Source: Prolixibacteraceae bacterium UBA1413 (GTDB lineage: Bacteria > Bacteroidota > Bacteroidia > Bacteroidales > Prolixibacteraceae). From it: a DNA stretch of 64,000 bases. Below are positions 51,854-60,691 of this stretch, one piece after another. The stretch is from the NCBI GenBank assembly GCA_002304925.1, contig DBPT01000006.1, forward strand, positions 1 through 64,000. Direction: 5' to 3'. The position numbers and the translations under genes are program-made. How positions within the stretch are numbered: the first letter of the stretch is position 1; each line of letters opens with the position of its first letter. The notes below the pieces were generated by a model that did not search any database, was not told where the DNA came from, and saw nothing but the letters and a program-made list of their open reading frames with translations.

Positions 51854-51876
51854 CATGCCTGATATGATCAGGCATG
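51854..51876. terminator. Hairpin between convergent genes
   Basis: CATGCCTGAT (51854-51863) and ATCAGGCATG (51867-51876) form a perfect 10-bp stem with a 3-nt loop between the SPOR and GNAT-type genes. No long T-run follows on either side, so efficiency is uncertain. Confidence 0.55.
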
Positions 51877-51897
51877 AGTAAGCATCAGCCCTGATGA

Positions 51898-52857
51898 CTA
51901 TTCCGGCACAAGCCAACTTTCCGTTTCCTTGGTAAGGAGATAGGTTTCGATATGACGGTCTTTCTTAACGGCATAAATGTCTTCTACCGTCACGATGATC
52001 CCTGTTTCCAGCACACGGCCGAAACCTTCATGCAAAACGGTCCCGAAGGTTTTCATGGAGGGCGACAGATTCATATAAGCATTGAAAAGGGGCGGTATAT
52101 TCTCCCCATAATTCCGGACACCTTGTACCAGCGTCTTATAATCTTCCTTGTAATCACCCCCGGTAAACAAAGCCTCCATCTCTTCCATGTCAATGTCAAA
52201 AATAAAGGGATGGATCGGCGTCACCAGACTTTCGCGGTCACGGAAATATTTCAGGAAGAAATATTGGATCAGGTTACGCGCCCGGGTATGGAAATGAGCA
52301 TACATGGTCACTTTCCCGAAGAAATATTTGATGTTGGGATGGTCAACCGTTAAGGCCCCCAGGCCGTCCCAAAGGTTGTCAAGGGCATAAAGCGCCTTGG
52401 CGCCGGTTTTGCTGGACTGGTATGCCGGAGTTACAAAGGAGCGTCCCAACTCCAGGGTATATGGAACATATTCCTTGCAGAAACGTTCCGAAAAATTAAA
52501 AAGCTCGGTGGTCGCCAACAGGATTTTCCCGCCCTTGTCGCGCGGTGCTTCTGAGCAAATCATATACCGGTATCCGCCGAGAATCTCCGAGGCATCCGGA
52601 TCCCATACAATCAACTGTTTATAGGGAACGTCAGCAATGTCATAATGATCAATGTCAACTTCCTCACCGGTACCACCCCCGGCATCCCGGAAGGTTAGCT
52701 CCCGTAACCTTCCGATCTCCTGCATGACCATGGGAGAATCCTGGTGGGTGATGATGTAAATCTCATTTCCTCCCTTATTGGTCTTGCGCATCATCTTTTC
52801 CGGAGTAAGTTCTGCCTTGATGAACTCAAGAGGTACAGGAGCAATAATCTCTTTCAT
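51898..52857 (-). CDS. glsB: GNAT/hemolysin-type N-acyltransferase, GlsB-like
   Basis: Predicted N-acyltransferase of the OlsB/hemolysin type (319 aa), which in Bacteroides transfers a 3-hydroxy acyl chain to glycine as the first step of glycine-lipid synthesis. Visible features are GGNEIYIITHQDSPMVMQEI, GRLRELTFRDAGGGTGEEVD, the acceptor region YTLELGRSFVTPAYQSSKTG and FFGKVTMYAHFHTRARNLIQ. It lies 54 bp after an O-acyltransferase gene of the GlsA type on the same strand, the expected partner. The family call is good; glycine as substrate is inferred from the pair and from the taxon. Confidence 0.82.
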   Translation of the reverse strand: MKEIIAPVPLEFIKAELTPEKMMRKTNKGGNEIYIITHQDSPMVMQEIGRLRELTFRDAGGGTGEEVDIDHYDIADVPYKQLIVWDPDASEILGGYRYMICSEAPRDKGGKILLATTELFNFSERFCKEYVPYTLELGRSFVTPAYQSSKTGAKALYALDNLWDGLGALTVDHPNIKYFFGKVTMYAHFHTRARNLIQYFFLKYFRDRESLVTPIHPFIFDIDMEEMEALFTGGDYKEDYKTLVQGVRNYGENIPPLFNAYMNLSPSMKTFGTVLHEGFGRVLETGIIVTVEDIYAVKKDRHIETYLLTKETESWLVPE

Positions 52858-52911
52858 TTTAGATGAAATTCTGATTGACCTGCAAAAATATAAAAAAGTT
52901 GTCGCGAATAA

Positions 52912-53775
52912 TCAGTTATTCACATTTTTGGGCATATCCAACGTTCCGGGTAACTCATACACCAGATCCCTGACCCAGGCCGCCCATTCCTGATGACTCC
53001 TGCTGCGATCAAAAGTAGTATGAGGAATGGGCTTCCCAAAATAAAGGGATATTTGCTGACGCCGATGACGGTAAGTCTCATCGGGCAGGAGAAACATTTC
53101 GAGATTCCAGCCGATTCCCAGCTTTTTACGCCATTTCGCCAGCGCATAAAACCGGCCTGAATTTCTTCCGCTGATAAAGACGGGAATGACATCCCGCTTG
53201 TACTCAACCGATTTCGAAATAAAATGCTTTTGCCACGCCAGATCCACCACCTTCCCCCTGATCCTCCTGGAAGCCAGCCCCGACGGAAAAATCAGAATCT
53301 GCTTCCCTGAAACATAGGTCTCCTTCAGCATCCGGGCGGTCTCACGACTGTTGCTTCCATGATGGTTGACAGGAACAAACAACGGCTGCAAGGGAGGAAC
53401 ATTCATCAAAACATCATTAACCAAAAACCTGAAATCCCCCAGCCGCTTGTACACATTCTCCATCAACAGAAGAGAATCAAATCCCCCCAACGGATGATTG
53501 GACGCAAAAATAAAACTCCCCGAAGCAGGAATATTCTCCGCCCCGAATACCCGCTCAGTAACTTCAAAATCCCTGACCGATGCCGTGACAAAATCCATCC
53601 CCTCCAAATGCCCGTATTTCACAATGAAACTGTTGATGAAATCCAGCCGCATGACCCTGTGTATCAAACGAAAAACAAAACCCGGCATCAAACGGTACAA
53701 CCCGGGACTTTTCTCCCGGAAAATCTCCTTAATGTCAATTGGCTTAAAATCCGCTGTCGAATTTTCGTTCACCAT
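52912..53775 (-). CDS. glsA: PlsC-like O-acyltransferase, GlsA-like
   Basis: Membrane-associated acyltransferase (287 aa from the chosen start) that would esterify the hydroxyl of the N-acylated product of the neighbouring gene. The catalytic region is FIFASNHPLGGFDSLLLM, with the His and Asp separated by five residues rather than the four of classical PlsC enzymes; the later FPSGLASRRIRGKVVDL supplies the second conserved block. ATG 53775 (MVNENSTADF) is preferred to an upstream TTG at 53805. A -7 box and an inverted repeat lie directly upstream, so this is the first gene of a two-gene operon. Confidence 0.82.
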   Translation of the reverse strand: MVNENSTADFKPIDIKEIFREKSPGLYRLMPGFVFRLIHRVMRLDFINSFIVKYGHLEGMDFVTASVRDFEVTERVFGAENIPASGSFIFASNHPLGGFDSLLLMENVYKRLGDFRFLVNDVLMNVPPLQPLFVPVNHHGSNSRETARMLKETYVSGKQILIFPSGLASRRIRGKVVDLAWQKHFISKSVEYKRDVIPVFISGRNSGRFYALAKWRKKLGIGWNLEMFLLPDETYRHRRQQISLYFGKPIPHTTFDRSRSHQEWAAWVRDLVYELPGTLDMPKNVNN

Positions 53776-53802
53776 CTTCCAGTTTTCTTTTTTTATTCCA
53801 AA

Positions 53803-53828
53803 CAAAATTAATCGTGAAATCGATTAAT
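53803..53828 (-). promoter_or_regulatory. Promoter -7 box overlapped by an inverted repeat, glsA/glsB operon
   Basis: The minus strand of 53803-53810 reads TAATTTTG (perfect TAnnTTTG), 27 bp before the glsA ATG. A perfect 8-bp inverted repeat, ATTAATCG (53807-53814) and CGATTAAT (53821-53828) with a 6-bp spacer, overlaps the box. This geometry suits a repressor operator. Confidence 0.5.
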
Positions 53829-54037
53829 AGAACCCTTTAAGCTCATTTCGTCCGTTTTTATTTATAAGTTTCGAAAAACCCTCCCCCCTGTTATGAGTTA
53901 TCAACCGCAAAGTTATTCACCTGCATTTTGCATTAAAACTACTGATAACAAATTGTTTAGAAGAACAAAATACACCCTCGACCTGCTTTCTTAACAGCTT
54001 TTCAACATTTTTTTCAACAAAATTGCGTTATCTGTAA

Positions 54038-54077
54038 GTGGAATAAATTGGCATACAGTGTAATGATGTGGAATATA
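54038..54077 (+). promoter_or_regulatory. Four 10-bp direct repeats upstream of mraZ (candidate MraZ boxes)
   Basis: Four consecutive decamers start at 54038, 54048, 54058 and 54068: GTGGAATAAA, TTGGCATACA, GTGTAATGAT, GTGGAATATA. They share the pattern kTGkmATr and stand in exact 10-bp register, 36 bp before the mraZ ATG. MraZ of other bacteria binds short G-rich direct repeats with 10-bp periodicity in its own promoter, so autoregulation of the whole dcw cluster is the likely role. Confidence 0.65.
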
Positions 54078-54112
54078 ATTTCTATTTTTACTTCATCAAA
54101 ACAGGAAGAGCC

Positions 54113-54580
54113 ATGAACCGTTTTTCTGCCAGATACAATGCATTGACCGACGACAAGGGAAGGGTGGTCCTTCCTGCCGCGTTCAAGAAAGCCATGGGTG
54201 TTCTGGCCGAAGAACCCCTGGTCATTGAGAAGGATGTTTACAAGGCCTGTTTGAATATTTACCCCCTGAAGATATGGGAGCAGCGGCTCGACATGATCGA
54301 GCGGCAGCTCAACCCATTCAACGAGGACGATGATGATCTTCTGGCCGACATATATGAAAATTTCGCCACGGTGGTGATGGCCCCCAACGGGAGGATCAAC
54401 ATTCCGGCCGATTTCATGGAATATGCTGAAATTGAGAGGGATGTGGTTTTTGTCGGAAAAGGTCAGTCGATTACCTTATGGGATGAGAAAAAATACCGGA
54501 AGGTGAAGGAAGAGCGCAGGCCGTTGCGTGATGTGTACAGGGAACGGCTGTCAGGCAACAGTGAAAAAAGACCGTCATGA
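54113..54580 (+). CDS. mraZ: Division/cell-wall cluster regulator MraZ
   Basis: DNA-binding protein of the AbrB-like double-psi-barrel type that regulates its own operon. The start is ATG 54113 (MNRFSARYNALTDDKGRVVL), supported by AGGAAG 6 bp upstream; the GTG at 54068 is rejected, as it lies in the operator repeats. The 155 aa contain the two tandem MraZ repeats (DDKGRVVLPAAFKKAM and the second APNGRINIPADFMEYA). It opens the dcw cluster, overlapping rsmH by 4 bp (ATGA). Confidence 0.96.
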   Translation: MNRFSARYNALTDDKGRVVLPAAFKKAMGVLAEEPLVIEKDVYKACLNIYPLKIWEQRLDMIERQLNPFNEDDDDLLADIYENFATVVMAPNGRINIPADFMEYAEIERDVVFVGKGQSITLWDEKKYRKVKEERRPLRDVYRERLSGNSEKRPS

Positions 54581-55482
54581 ACCAGTTCCACGTCCCTGTT
54601 CTGCTGATCCCTAGCATCGAAGGGTTAAACATTCGTCCCGGCGGGATTTATGTGGATGCCACTTTCGGCGGAGGCGGTCATTCCGGGGAGATTCTTTCCC
54701 GGCTGGGGGACGGAAGGCTCTTTGCCTTTGATCAGGATAAAGAAGCAGCCAGGAATGCGGGGGATGATTCCCGGCTGACATTTATCAGGCAGAACTTCCG
54801 CTACCTCAAAAATTTCCTGCGCTATTACGGAGTGGACAAGGTGGATGGGATCCTGGCCGACCTGGGGGTTTCCTCACACGACTTTGATAATGCCGGCAGG
54901 GGGTTTTCCTTTCGCTTCGACACTCTCCTTGACATGCGTATGAACAGGGATGCAAAACGCACTGCTGCCGACATCGTAAACCAATACCCGGAGCAGGATC
55001 TCACCCTCCTTTTCCGGGAACAGGGCGAAATCCACAATGCAGGTAGAGTAGCTTCCGCGATCGTGGCGGCACGTTCCGTCCGGGAGATTCTTACAACGGG
55101 ACAGCTGATTGCTGCCATTGAAAGGTGCATCCCTGTAGCTACCGAAAAAAAATACCTGGCTCAGGTTTTTCAGGCCTTGCGGATGGAAGTGAATGAAGAA
55201 ATCGCAGTCCTGGGGGAGTTTCTCCTCGCTTCCCGGGAAGTCCTGAAAACCGGAGGTAGAATGGTTGTCATTACCTACCACAGTCTGGAAGACCGCCTTG
55301 TAAAGCACTTTTTCAAGTCGGGAAATCTGGAAGGCACAAAAATGCAGGATTTCTACGGAAACTTCATGACGCCCTTCCGCCTGATCAACCGCAGGGTGAT
55401 TGTTCCGGAGGAGAGTGAGATCAAGGCAAATCCCCGATCCCGGAGCGCCAAGTTGCGGATCGCGGAAAAAACAGAATCGTGA
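54577..55482 (+). CDS. rsmH: 16S rRNA m4C1402 methyltransferase RsmH
   Basis: SAM-dependent methyltransferase acting on N4 of C1402 in 16S rRNA. The 301 aa show HVPVLLIPSIEGLNIRPGGI at the start, the SAM-binding DATFGGGGHSGEIL, RFFAFDQDKEA-like LFAFDQDKEAARNA, GILADLGVSSHDFDNAGRGF and FRFDTLLDMRMN, then the C-terminal VITYHSLEDRLVKHFFK. It overlaps mraZ by 4 bp and the ftsL-like gene by 1 bp (TGATG), indicating tight translational coupling in the dcw cluster. Confidence 0.97.
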   Translation: MNQFHVPVLLIPSIEGLNIRPGGIYVDATFGGGGHSGEILSRLGDGRLFAFDQDKEAARNAGDDSRLTFIRQNFRYLKNFLRYYGVDKVDGILADLGVSSHDFDNAGRGFSFRFDTLLDMRMNRDAKRTAADIVNQYPEQDLTLLFREQGEIHNAGRVASAIVAARSVREILTTGQLIAAIERCIPVATEKKYLAQVFQALRMEVNEEIAVLGEFLLASREVLKTGGRMVVITYHSLEDRLVKHFFKSGNLEGTKMQDFYGNFMTPFRLINRRVIVPEESEIKANPRSRSAKLRIAEKTES

Positions 55483-55844
55483 TGGCAGAGAAAGTTAAAA
55501 ATAACGGGAAATCGCGTCCCGGGGTTAGTTCGTTCCTGCGTGGGACCATTCTGACGGATGAACGGGTCACCCGGCAGATCCCCTTTTTCATTTTCCTGGT
55601 TTTCCTGGGTCTGCTGCTGATCACCAACCGGTACAGGTCAGAAAAGGTGATCCATGAAATTGAAGTCTTACAGGATACCATCGATGATTTGCGCTCCCAA
55701 TCCATCACCAATTCAGCCAGGCTGATGCACATGAGCAAACCGTCGGAAATCGTTGACAAAGTGAAGGAGGCCGGGTTGGGACTTGAAGAACAGGTAAGGG
55801 CTCCCGGAAAAATCGTAGTGAACAAATCAAAAAGGAAAAAATGA
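55482..55844 (+). CDS. ftsL: FtsL-like divisome protein
   Basis: Small bitopic protein (120 aa) in the canonical ftsL position between rsmH and ftsI. It has a cytoplasmic N-terminus rich in basic residues, one membrane segment (about residues 35-50, FFIFLVFLGLLLITN) and a periplasmic coiled coil (about 55-80, KVIHEIEVLQDTIDDLRSQS). FtsL proteins are poorly conserved, so position and topology carry the call. The start is ATG 55482, overlapping the rsmH stop by one base; a GTG just upstream is not needed. Confidence 0.9.
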   Translation: MAEKVKNNGKSRPGVSSFLRGTILTDERVTRQIPFFIFLVFLGLLLITNRYRSEKVIHEIEVLQDTIDDLRSQSITNSARLMHMSKPSEIVDKVKEAGLGLEEQVRAPGKIVVNKSKRKK

Positions 55845-57958
55845 ACCTCCGTAACATCATCATTACGCGTTTGGCCATTATTTACTTCTTCATGCTGATA
55901 ATGGCGATTGTGGTGATTGCCAAATTGCTGGCGATACAGAACATCAAAACGGACCGGTGGGAACAGATTGCCGACAACCTGACCCACAATACGGTTTCGC
56001 TTGAACCCAACCGGGGCAACATATGCTCCGATGACGGCAATGTTCTGGCCACTTCGGTCCCCGGCTATTTTGTCAGGATTGACCTGGCCGCGCCGGGTGT
56101 CCGGAAAGTTTACAGTCAGCAGAGCGACTCCCTTGCCTTGATGCTTTCATCATTTTTCAGGAATTTACCTGCCAAAGAATACAAGCGGCGGCTCGACGCG
56201 GCATATCGTCAGAAAGACCGGGGGTATTTGCTGACGCCCCGTAAGATTGATTACAACGAGTTGCAGACCATGAAGAAATTTCCCATCCTGCGAAGGGGTG
56301 CTTTTGGCGGGGGCAGGATCATTGAGCAGGAAAACAAACGGGTTCTTCCCCTGGGGTTACTGGCGTCACGAACCATCGGAACCATGAACAGGGGGGCCGG
56401 CGGCGGAACCAGCGGAAGTGCCGGAAATACAGGAATCGAGGAGGCTTTTGAAACTTTCCTGAAAGGTGAATCCGGCGTAGGCTACCGCCAGAAACTCTCG
56501 GGCCGCTGGGTGAGCCGGATTGAAATAGAACCCAAGGACGGCATGGATATCATGACCACGCTCAACGTAAGATTCCAAGACATTACCGAGAGTGCCCTGG
56601 AGCGACAGCTGAAATCCAGCAATGCCGAATGGGGCACAGCCATCCTGATGGAAGTGAAAACCGGCGAAATCAAGGCCATCGCAAATCTGGGACGGGTGGC
56701 CCCCGGACATTATGATGAAATTTACAACTATGCGCTGGGACATGCCGGCTGTTATGAGCCGGGATCCACCTTTAAACTCATTTCTCTCATGGCCGCCCTG
56801 GAGGACGGACTCATTGACACCAGCCAGGTTTTCGACACCGGAAGTGGCGTATGGAAATATCACGACCGCACCATTTATGACAGCGATTACAAATACGGGG
56901 GGCATGGCCCGATGTCAGTGAAACAGATTTTCGAAAAATCATCCAACGTGGGGGTAGCCAAAATCATCACCTCCTGTTATGAAAAAGATCCCAAAAAATT
57001 CGTTGACCGGATTCACAGCATGGGGATTACAAAACCCCTCAACGTAGAGCTTGCCGGAGAGGGAGTTCCCTTTTTCAAATATCCCGGTGACAAGGACTGG
57101 TGGGGTACCACCCTGGCATGGATGTCTTACGGATATGAAACCAAAATGACCCCCCTGCAGATCCTGAATTTTTACAATGCCGTTGCCAACGATGGCAGAA
57201 TGATGAAACCTTACCTGGTGAGGGAGATCCGGAATAAGGGCGATGTGGTCCGTAGAATAAAACCAGAAGTCCTGAATGGTTCCGTGGCTTCCCGATCGAC
57301 CATCAAAAAAGCTCAAAAAATGCTCGAAGGCGTTTGTGAAAACGGCACCGGAAAATCCATCGCCAGCGACATCGTCCGAATTGCCGGAAAAACAGGAACC
57401 GCCCAGATCGCCTCTTCCCAGGGAGGGTATGGGAAAGGCCTTTATCTGGCCTCCTTTGTGGGATATTTCCCGGCGGAAGAGCCGGTGTATTCCATGATCG
57501 TGACGGTAAACAAACCCCAGGGGGCCTACTACGGGGGCGCTGTTGCCGGTCCCGTTTTCAGGGAAGTAGCTGAAAAAGTGTATGCCATTCACCAGAAATA
57601 TGCACAAAATGAGGAGACCAAAGATGACGTGACAGCGTTTCCCGGCGTTAAAAACGGAATGACCCGTGATATTATCAGGGTGTTGCGGTCGCTTGACCTG
57701 GACTACAACGGCCAAAAACCCAAAACCCTCCTCACAAAAGCGGAAGCAGGGGAAGAAGGGATTTTCCTCAGGGAAAATCCTGTTTCAGAGGACCAGGTGC
57801 CCGATGTAAGGGGAATGGGAGCCCGCGATGCCATCTATTTGCTTGAAAGTGCGGGACTTCAGGTAAAGATGAGTGGAATCGGAAAAGTCAAACAACAGTC
57901 TATTATGCCGGGGAATCCCTGTAAAAAGGGGCAAACCATAACGTTAACAATGGGATAG
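55841..57958 (+). CDS. ftsI: Division-specific transpeptidase FtsI (PBP3) with PASTA domain
   Basis: Septal peptidoglycan cross-linking enzyme (class B PBP), 705 aa. A membrane anchor (about residues 8-30) precedes the dimerisation domain (with LEPNRGNICSDDGNVLATS) and the transpeptidase: active-site Ser309 in PGSTFK, the SxN motif in KSSNVGVAK, and K517-T-G in IAGKTGTAQ. A PASTA domain at the end (VPDVRGMGARDAIYLLESAG) suggests binding to peptidoglycan fragments; such a tail is usual in Bacteroidota FtsI. It overlaps ftsL by 4 bp and precedes murE by 4 bp. Confidence 0.97.
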   Translation: MNLRNIIITRLAIIYFFMLIMAIVVIAKLLAIQNIKTDRWEQIADNLTHNTVSLEPNRGNICSDDGNVLATSVPGYFVRIDLAAPGVRKVYSQQSDSLALMLSSFFRNLPAKEYKRRLDAAYRQKDRGYLLTPRKIDYNELQTMKKFPILRRGAFGGGRIIEQENKRVLPLGLLASRTIGTMNRGAGGGTSGSAGNTGIEEAFETFLKGESGVGYRQKLSGRWVSRIEIEPKDGMDIMTTLNVRFQDITESALERQLKSSNAEWGTAILMEVKTGEIKAIANLGRVAPGHYDEIYNYALGHAGCYEPGSTFKLISLMAALEDGLIDTSQVFDTGSGVWKYHDRTIYDSDYKYGGHGPMSVKQIFEKSSNVGVAKIITSCYEKDPKKFVDRIHSMGITKPLNVELAGEGVPFFKYPGDKDWWGTTLAWMSYGYETKMTPLQILNFYNAVANDGRMMKPYLVREIRNKGDVVRRIKPEVLNGSVASRSTIKKAQKMLEGVCENGTGKSIASDIVRIAGKTGTAQIASSQGGYGKGLYLASFVGYFPAEEPVYSMIVTVNKPQGAYYGGAVAGPVFREVAEKVYAIHQKYAQNEETKDDVTAFPGVKNGMTRDIIRVLRSLDLDYNGQKPKTLLTKAEAGEEGIFLRENPVSEDQVPDVRGMGARDAIYLLESAGLQVKMSGIGKVKQQSIMPGNPCKKGQTITLTMG

Positions 57959-57962
57959 TATA

Positions 57963-59420
57963 ATGAAACGATGGAGTGACATAGATCCCGGTCATGGGAT
58001 CCTGGAAATTAAGGGTAATGCGGAAATGGCTTTGCAGGGCATTGCCTTTGACTCCCGGAAAGTGGCTCCCGGTTTCCTTTTTGTAGCGCAGAAAGGGATC
58101 CATACCGACGGCCACCTCTACATCGCGTCAGCCATCGAAAGGGGAGCCTCAGCGGTGGTTTGTGAGGAACTCCCCTCGTCGCTTCCCGAAAATGTACTTT
58201 TCATCAAAGTGGACAACGCAGATGAAATGCTGGGTGACCTGGCCTCGGCGTGGTATGACCATCCTTCCAGGAAAATCAAGGTGATCGGCATCACGGGAAC
58301 CAACGGCAAAACCAGCATCGCCACCCTCTCCTACCGGCTTTTCAGCCGGCTGGGATATCAGGCCGGATTAATATCGACCATTTCCACCATCGTAGGTCAA
58401 AAAACCGAAACAGCTACCCATACCACTCCCGACGCCCTGAAAATCCATTCCCTGCTGAATGAAATGGTCCTTCAGGGGTGCGATTACTGTTTCATGGAAG
58501 TAAGTTCCCATGCCGTAGTCCAATACAGGATTTCGGGCATTCATTTCGCAGGGGGGATTTTCACCAACCTGACCCACGACCATCTTGACTACCACAAGAC
58601 TTTTGACCAATACCTGAAAGCAAAAAAGGGATTCTTTGACCGATTGCCGTCCACAGCTTTCGCCCTGATCAACATGGATGACAAAAACGGCCCGGTGATG
58701 CTTCAGAACTGCCGGGCCGCCCATCGCACCTATTCGGTTAGGACGATGGCGGATTTCCGTTGCAGGGTGCTGGAAACCCATTTTGAAGGGATGCTGATCA
58801 CTATTGACGGACAGGAAGTGTGGACCCATTTGGTCGGAAAATTCAACGCTTCAAACCTCCTGGCGGTTTACGCTACCGCCCTGCTGACCGGACAGGAGCG
58901 GGAGGAGGTCCTGCAAGAGATCAGTGAATTGACTGCTGTTCAGGGAAGATTCGATGCCTTGAGAAGCCTCGACGGGAAGTTGGCCATCGTGGACTATGCC
59001 CACACCCCCGATGCGTTGAAGAACGTCCTTTTCGCCATTGCCGAAATCCGTACAGGAAACGAAAAGGTGATCACGGTAGTAGGGGCGGGTGGTGACCGCG
59101 ACCGCACCAAAAGACCTGAAATGGCCCGCGAAGCCGTCCTGGCTAGCGACAGGGTGATCCTTACCTCCGACAATCCCCGCACCGAAGATCCCGAAACCAT
59201 CATCAGGGAAATGGAAACAGGAATTGACAAAACACACAGGAATAAAGCCATCTCCATCACAAACCGCAGGGAAGCCATCAAAACAGCCTGCCTGATGGCC
59301 GCACCGGGAGATATCATCCTGGTAGCAGGAAAAGGCCATGAAAACTATCAGGAAATCATGGGGATCAAATATCACTTCGACGATAAGGAAGTCATCAGGG
59401 AAATTTTCGGGATTGAATAA
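57963..59420 (+). CDS. murE: UDP-MurNAc-tripeptide synthetase MurE (meso-DAP adding)
   Basis: Cytoplasmic ligase adding the third stem-peptide residue. The 485 aa show the ATP-binding GITGTNGKTSIATLSYR, the central HDHLDYH in FTNLTHDHLDYHKTFDQY, and the C-terminal VDYAHTPDALKNVLF. The specificity motif D403-N-P-R406 (TSDNPRTEDPE) marks meso-diaminopimelate, not lysine, as the amino acid added, consistent with a Gram-negative wall. It lies between ftsI and mraY in the usual dcw order. Confidence 0.97.
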   Translation: MKRWSDIDPGHGILEIKGNAEMALQGIAFDSRKVAPGFLFVAQKGIHTDGHLYIASAIERGASAVVCEELPSSLPENVLFIKVDNADEMLGDLASAWYDHPSRKIKVIGITGTNGKTSIATLSYRLFSRLGYQAGLISTISTIVGQKTETATHTTPDALKIHSLLNEMVLQGCDYCFMEVSSHAVVQYRISGIHFAGGIFTNLTHDHLDYHKTFDQYLKAKKGFFDRLPSTAFALINMDDKNGPVMLQNCRAAHRTYSVRTMADFRCRVLETHFEGMLITIDGQEVWTHLVGKFNASNLLAVYATALLTGQEREEVLQEISELTAVQGRFDALRSLDGKLAIVDYAHTPDALKNVLFAIAEIRTGNEKVITVVGAGGDRDRTKRPEMAREAVLASDRVILTSDNPRTEDPETIIREMETGIDKTHRNKAISITNRREAIKTACLMAAPGDIILVAGKGHENYQEIMGIKYHFDDKEVIREIFGIE

Positions 59421-59440
59421 CCATATCAAAAAGCGCTCAC

Positions 59441-60691
59441 ATGTTGTATTATCTGTACGAGATACTTAAAGATTACCAGATTCCCGGAATCGGGATGGCC
59501 CAATACATTTCCTTCCGGACCGCCGGAGCCATCATTCTTTCCCTGTTCATCACAACGGTTTACGGGAAACGGCTGATCCGCTACCTGAAAAAGAAACAAA
59601 TCGGGGAGGATGTCCGCGACCTGGGTCTTGAAGGCCAGCTCCAGAAAAAGGGAACGCCCACCATGGGGGGAATCATCATCATTGCAGGAATCATCATTCC
59701 CACCCTCCTGTTTGCCCGGATCGGGAACGTGTACATCATCCTGATGCTGATCACCACCATCTGGCTGGGATTGATCGGCTTTGCCGACGATTACATCAAA
59801 GTGTTCAGGATGAATAAAAAAGGACTTGCCGGGCGCTTTAAAATCATCGGACAGATCAGCCTGGGCATCATGGTGGTTGCAACGCTTCTGTTCAGCTCCG
59901 AAGTGGTGGTCAGAGAATCCGTCACTTCAAAAACAGGGGAGGAAATGAAAGAACTGGTCATTGATCCAGAGTCGGGGGAACAACATGTCCAGATCGCCAC
60001 ACATGAGGTAAAATCGACAAAAACCACAATCCCCTTTGTCAAGAAAAATGAATTTGATTATGCCTGGCTGGTAAGTTTTGCAGGCAGGGATGCGGAATGG
60101 CTGCGCTGGGTGGTCTATGCCATAGCCATCATATTGATCATCGTCGCCGTGTCGAACGCAGCGAACCTTACCGACGGACTTGATGGCCTGGCCACGGGAA
60201 CTTCCGCCATCAGCGGAGCCGCCCTGGGGATCCTGGCCTACGTCAGCGGCAACGTCATCTACTCCAGCTACCTCAACATCATGTATATCCCCAACCTGGG
60301 AGAGCTCACGGTCTTCATCGGGGCATTCATCGGGTCTACCGTCGGATTTCTGTGGTACAACTCCTATCCGGCACAGATCTTCATGGGCGATACAGGCAGC
60401 CTGACCCTGGGGGGCATCCTGGCGGTCTTCTCCGTCATCATCAGGAAAGAAATCCTGATTCCGCTCCTGTGCGGCATTTTCTTGATCGAAAACCTGAGTG
60501 TGGTGATGCAGGTCACCTGGTTTAAATATACGAAACGAAAATACGGCCAGGGGCGCCGGATTTTCTTGATGAGCCCCATCCATCACCACTTCCAGATGCA
60601 GGGAATTCCCGAAGCCAAAATCGTCACCCGCTTCTGGATCATCGGAATCATCCTGGCAGTGGTATCCATCGTTACACTCAAGGTCAGGTAG
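59441..60691 (+). CDS. mraY: Phospho-N-acetylmuramoyl-pentapeptide-transferase MraY
   Basis: Integral membrane enzyme making lipid I from undecaprenyl phosphate and UDP-MurNAc-pentapeptide. The 416 aa exceed the about 360 aa of E. coli MraY because of an insert at about residues 145-205 (SEVVVRESVTSKTGEEMKEL onward), as expected for Bacteroidota. Catalytic stretches are KKGTPTMGGIIII, LIGFADDYIKV, NAANLTDGLDGLATGTS, FMGDTGSLTLGG and MSPIHHHFQMQG. The stop (TAG) abuts the murD ATG with no gap. Confidence 0.97.
   Translation: MLYYLYEILKDYQIPGIGMAQYISFRTAGAIILSLFITTVYGKRLIRYLKKKQIGEDVRDLGLEGQLQKKGTPTMGGIIIIAGIIIPTLLFARIGNVYIILMLITTIWLGLIGFADDYIKVFRMNKKGLAGRFKIIGQISLGIMVVATLLFSSEVVVRESVTSKTGEEMKELVIDPESGEQHVQIATHEVKSTKTTIPFVKKNEFDYAWLVSFAGRDAEWLRWVVYAIAIILIIVAVSNAANLTDGLDGLATGTSAISGAALGILAYVSGNVIYSSYLNIMYIPNLGELTVFIGAFIGSTVGFLWYNSYPAQIFMGDTGSLTLGGILAVFSVIIRKEILIPLLCGIFLIENLSVVMQVTWFKYTKRKYGQGRRIFLMSPIHHHFQMQGIPEAKIVTRFWIIGIILAVVSIVTLKVR

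Noticed and set aside
53895..54020. Several DnaA-box-like 9-mers (TTATCAACC, TTATTCACC, TTTTCAACA twice) upstream of mraZ, considered as a replication origin
   Set aside because: None matches the consensus TTATCCACA exactly, the region is simply AT-rich, and there is no dnaA, dnaN or gidA-type gene context.
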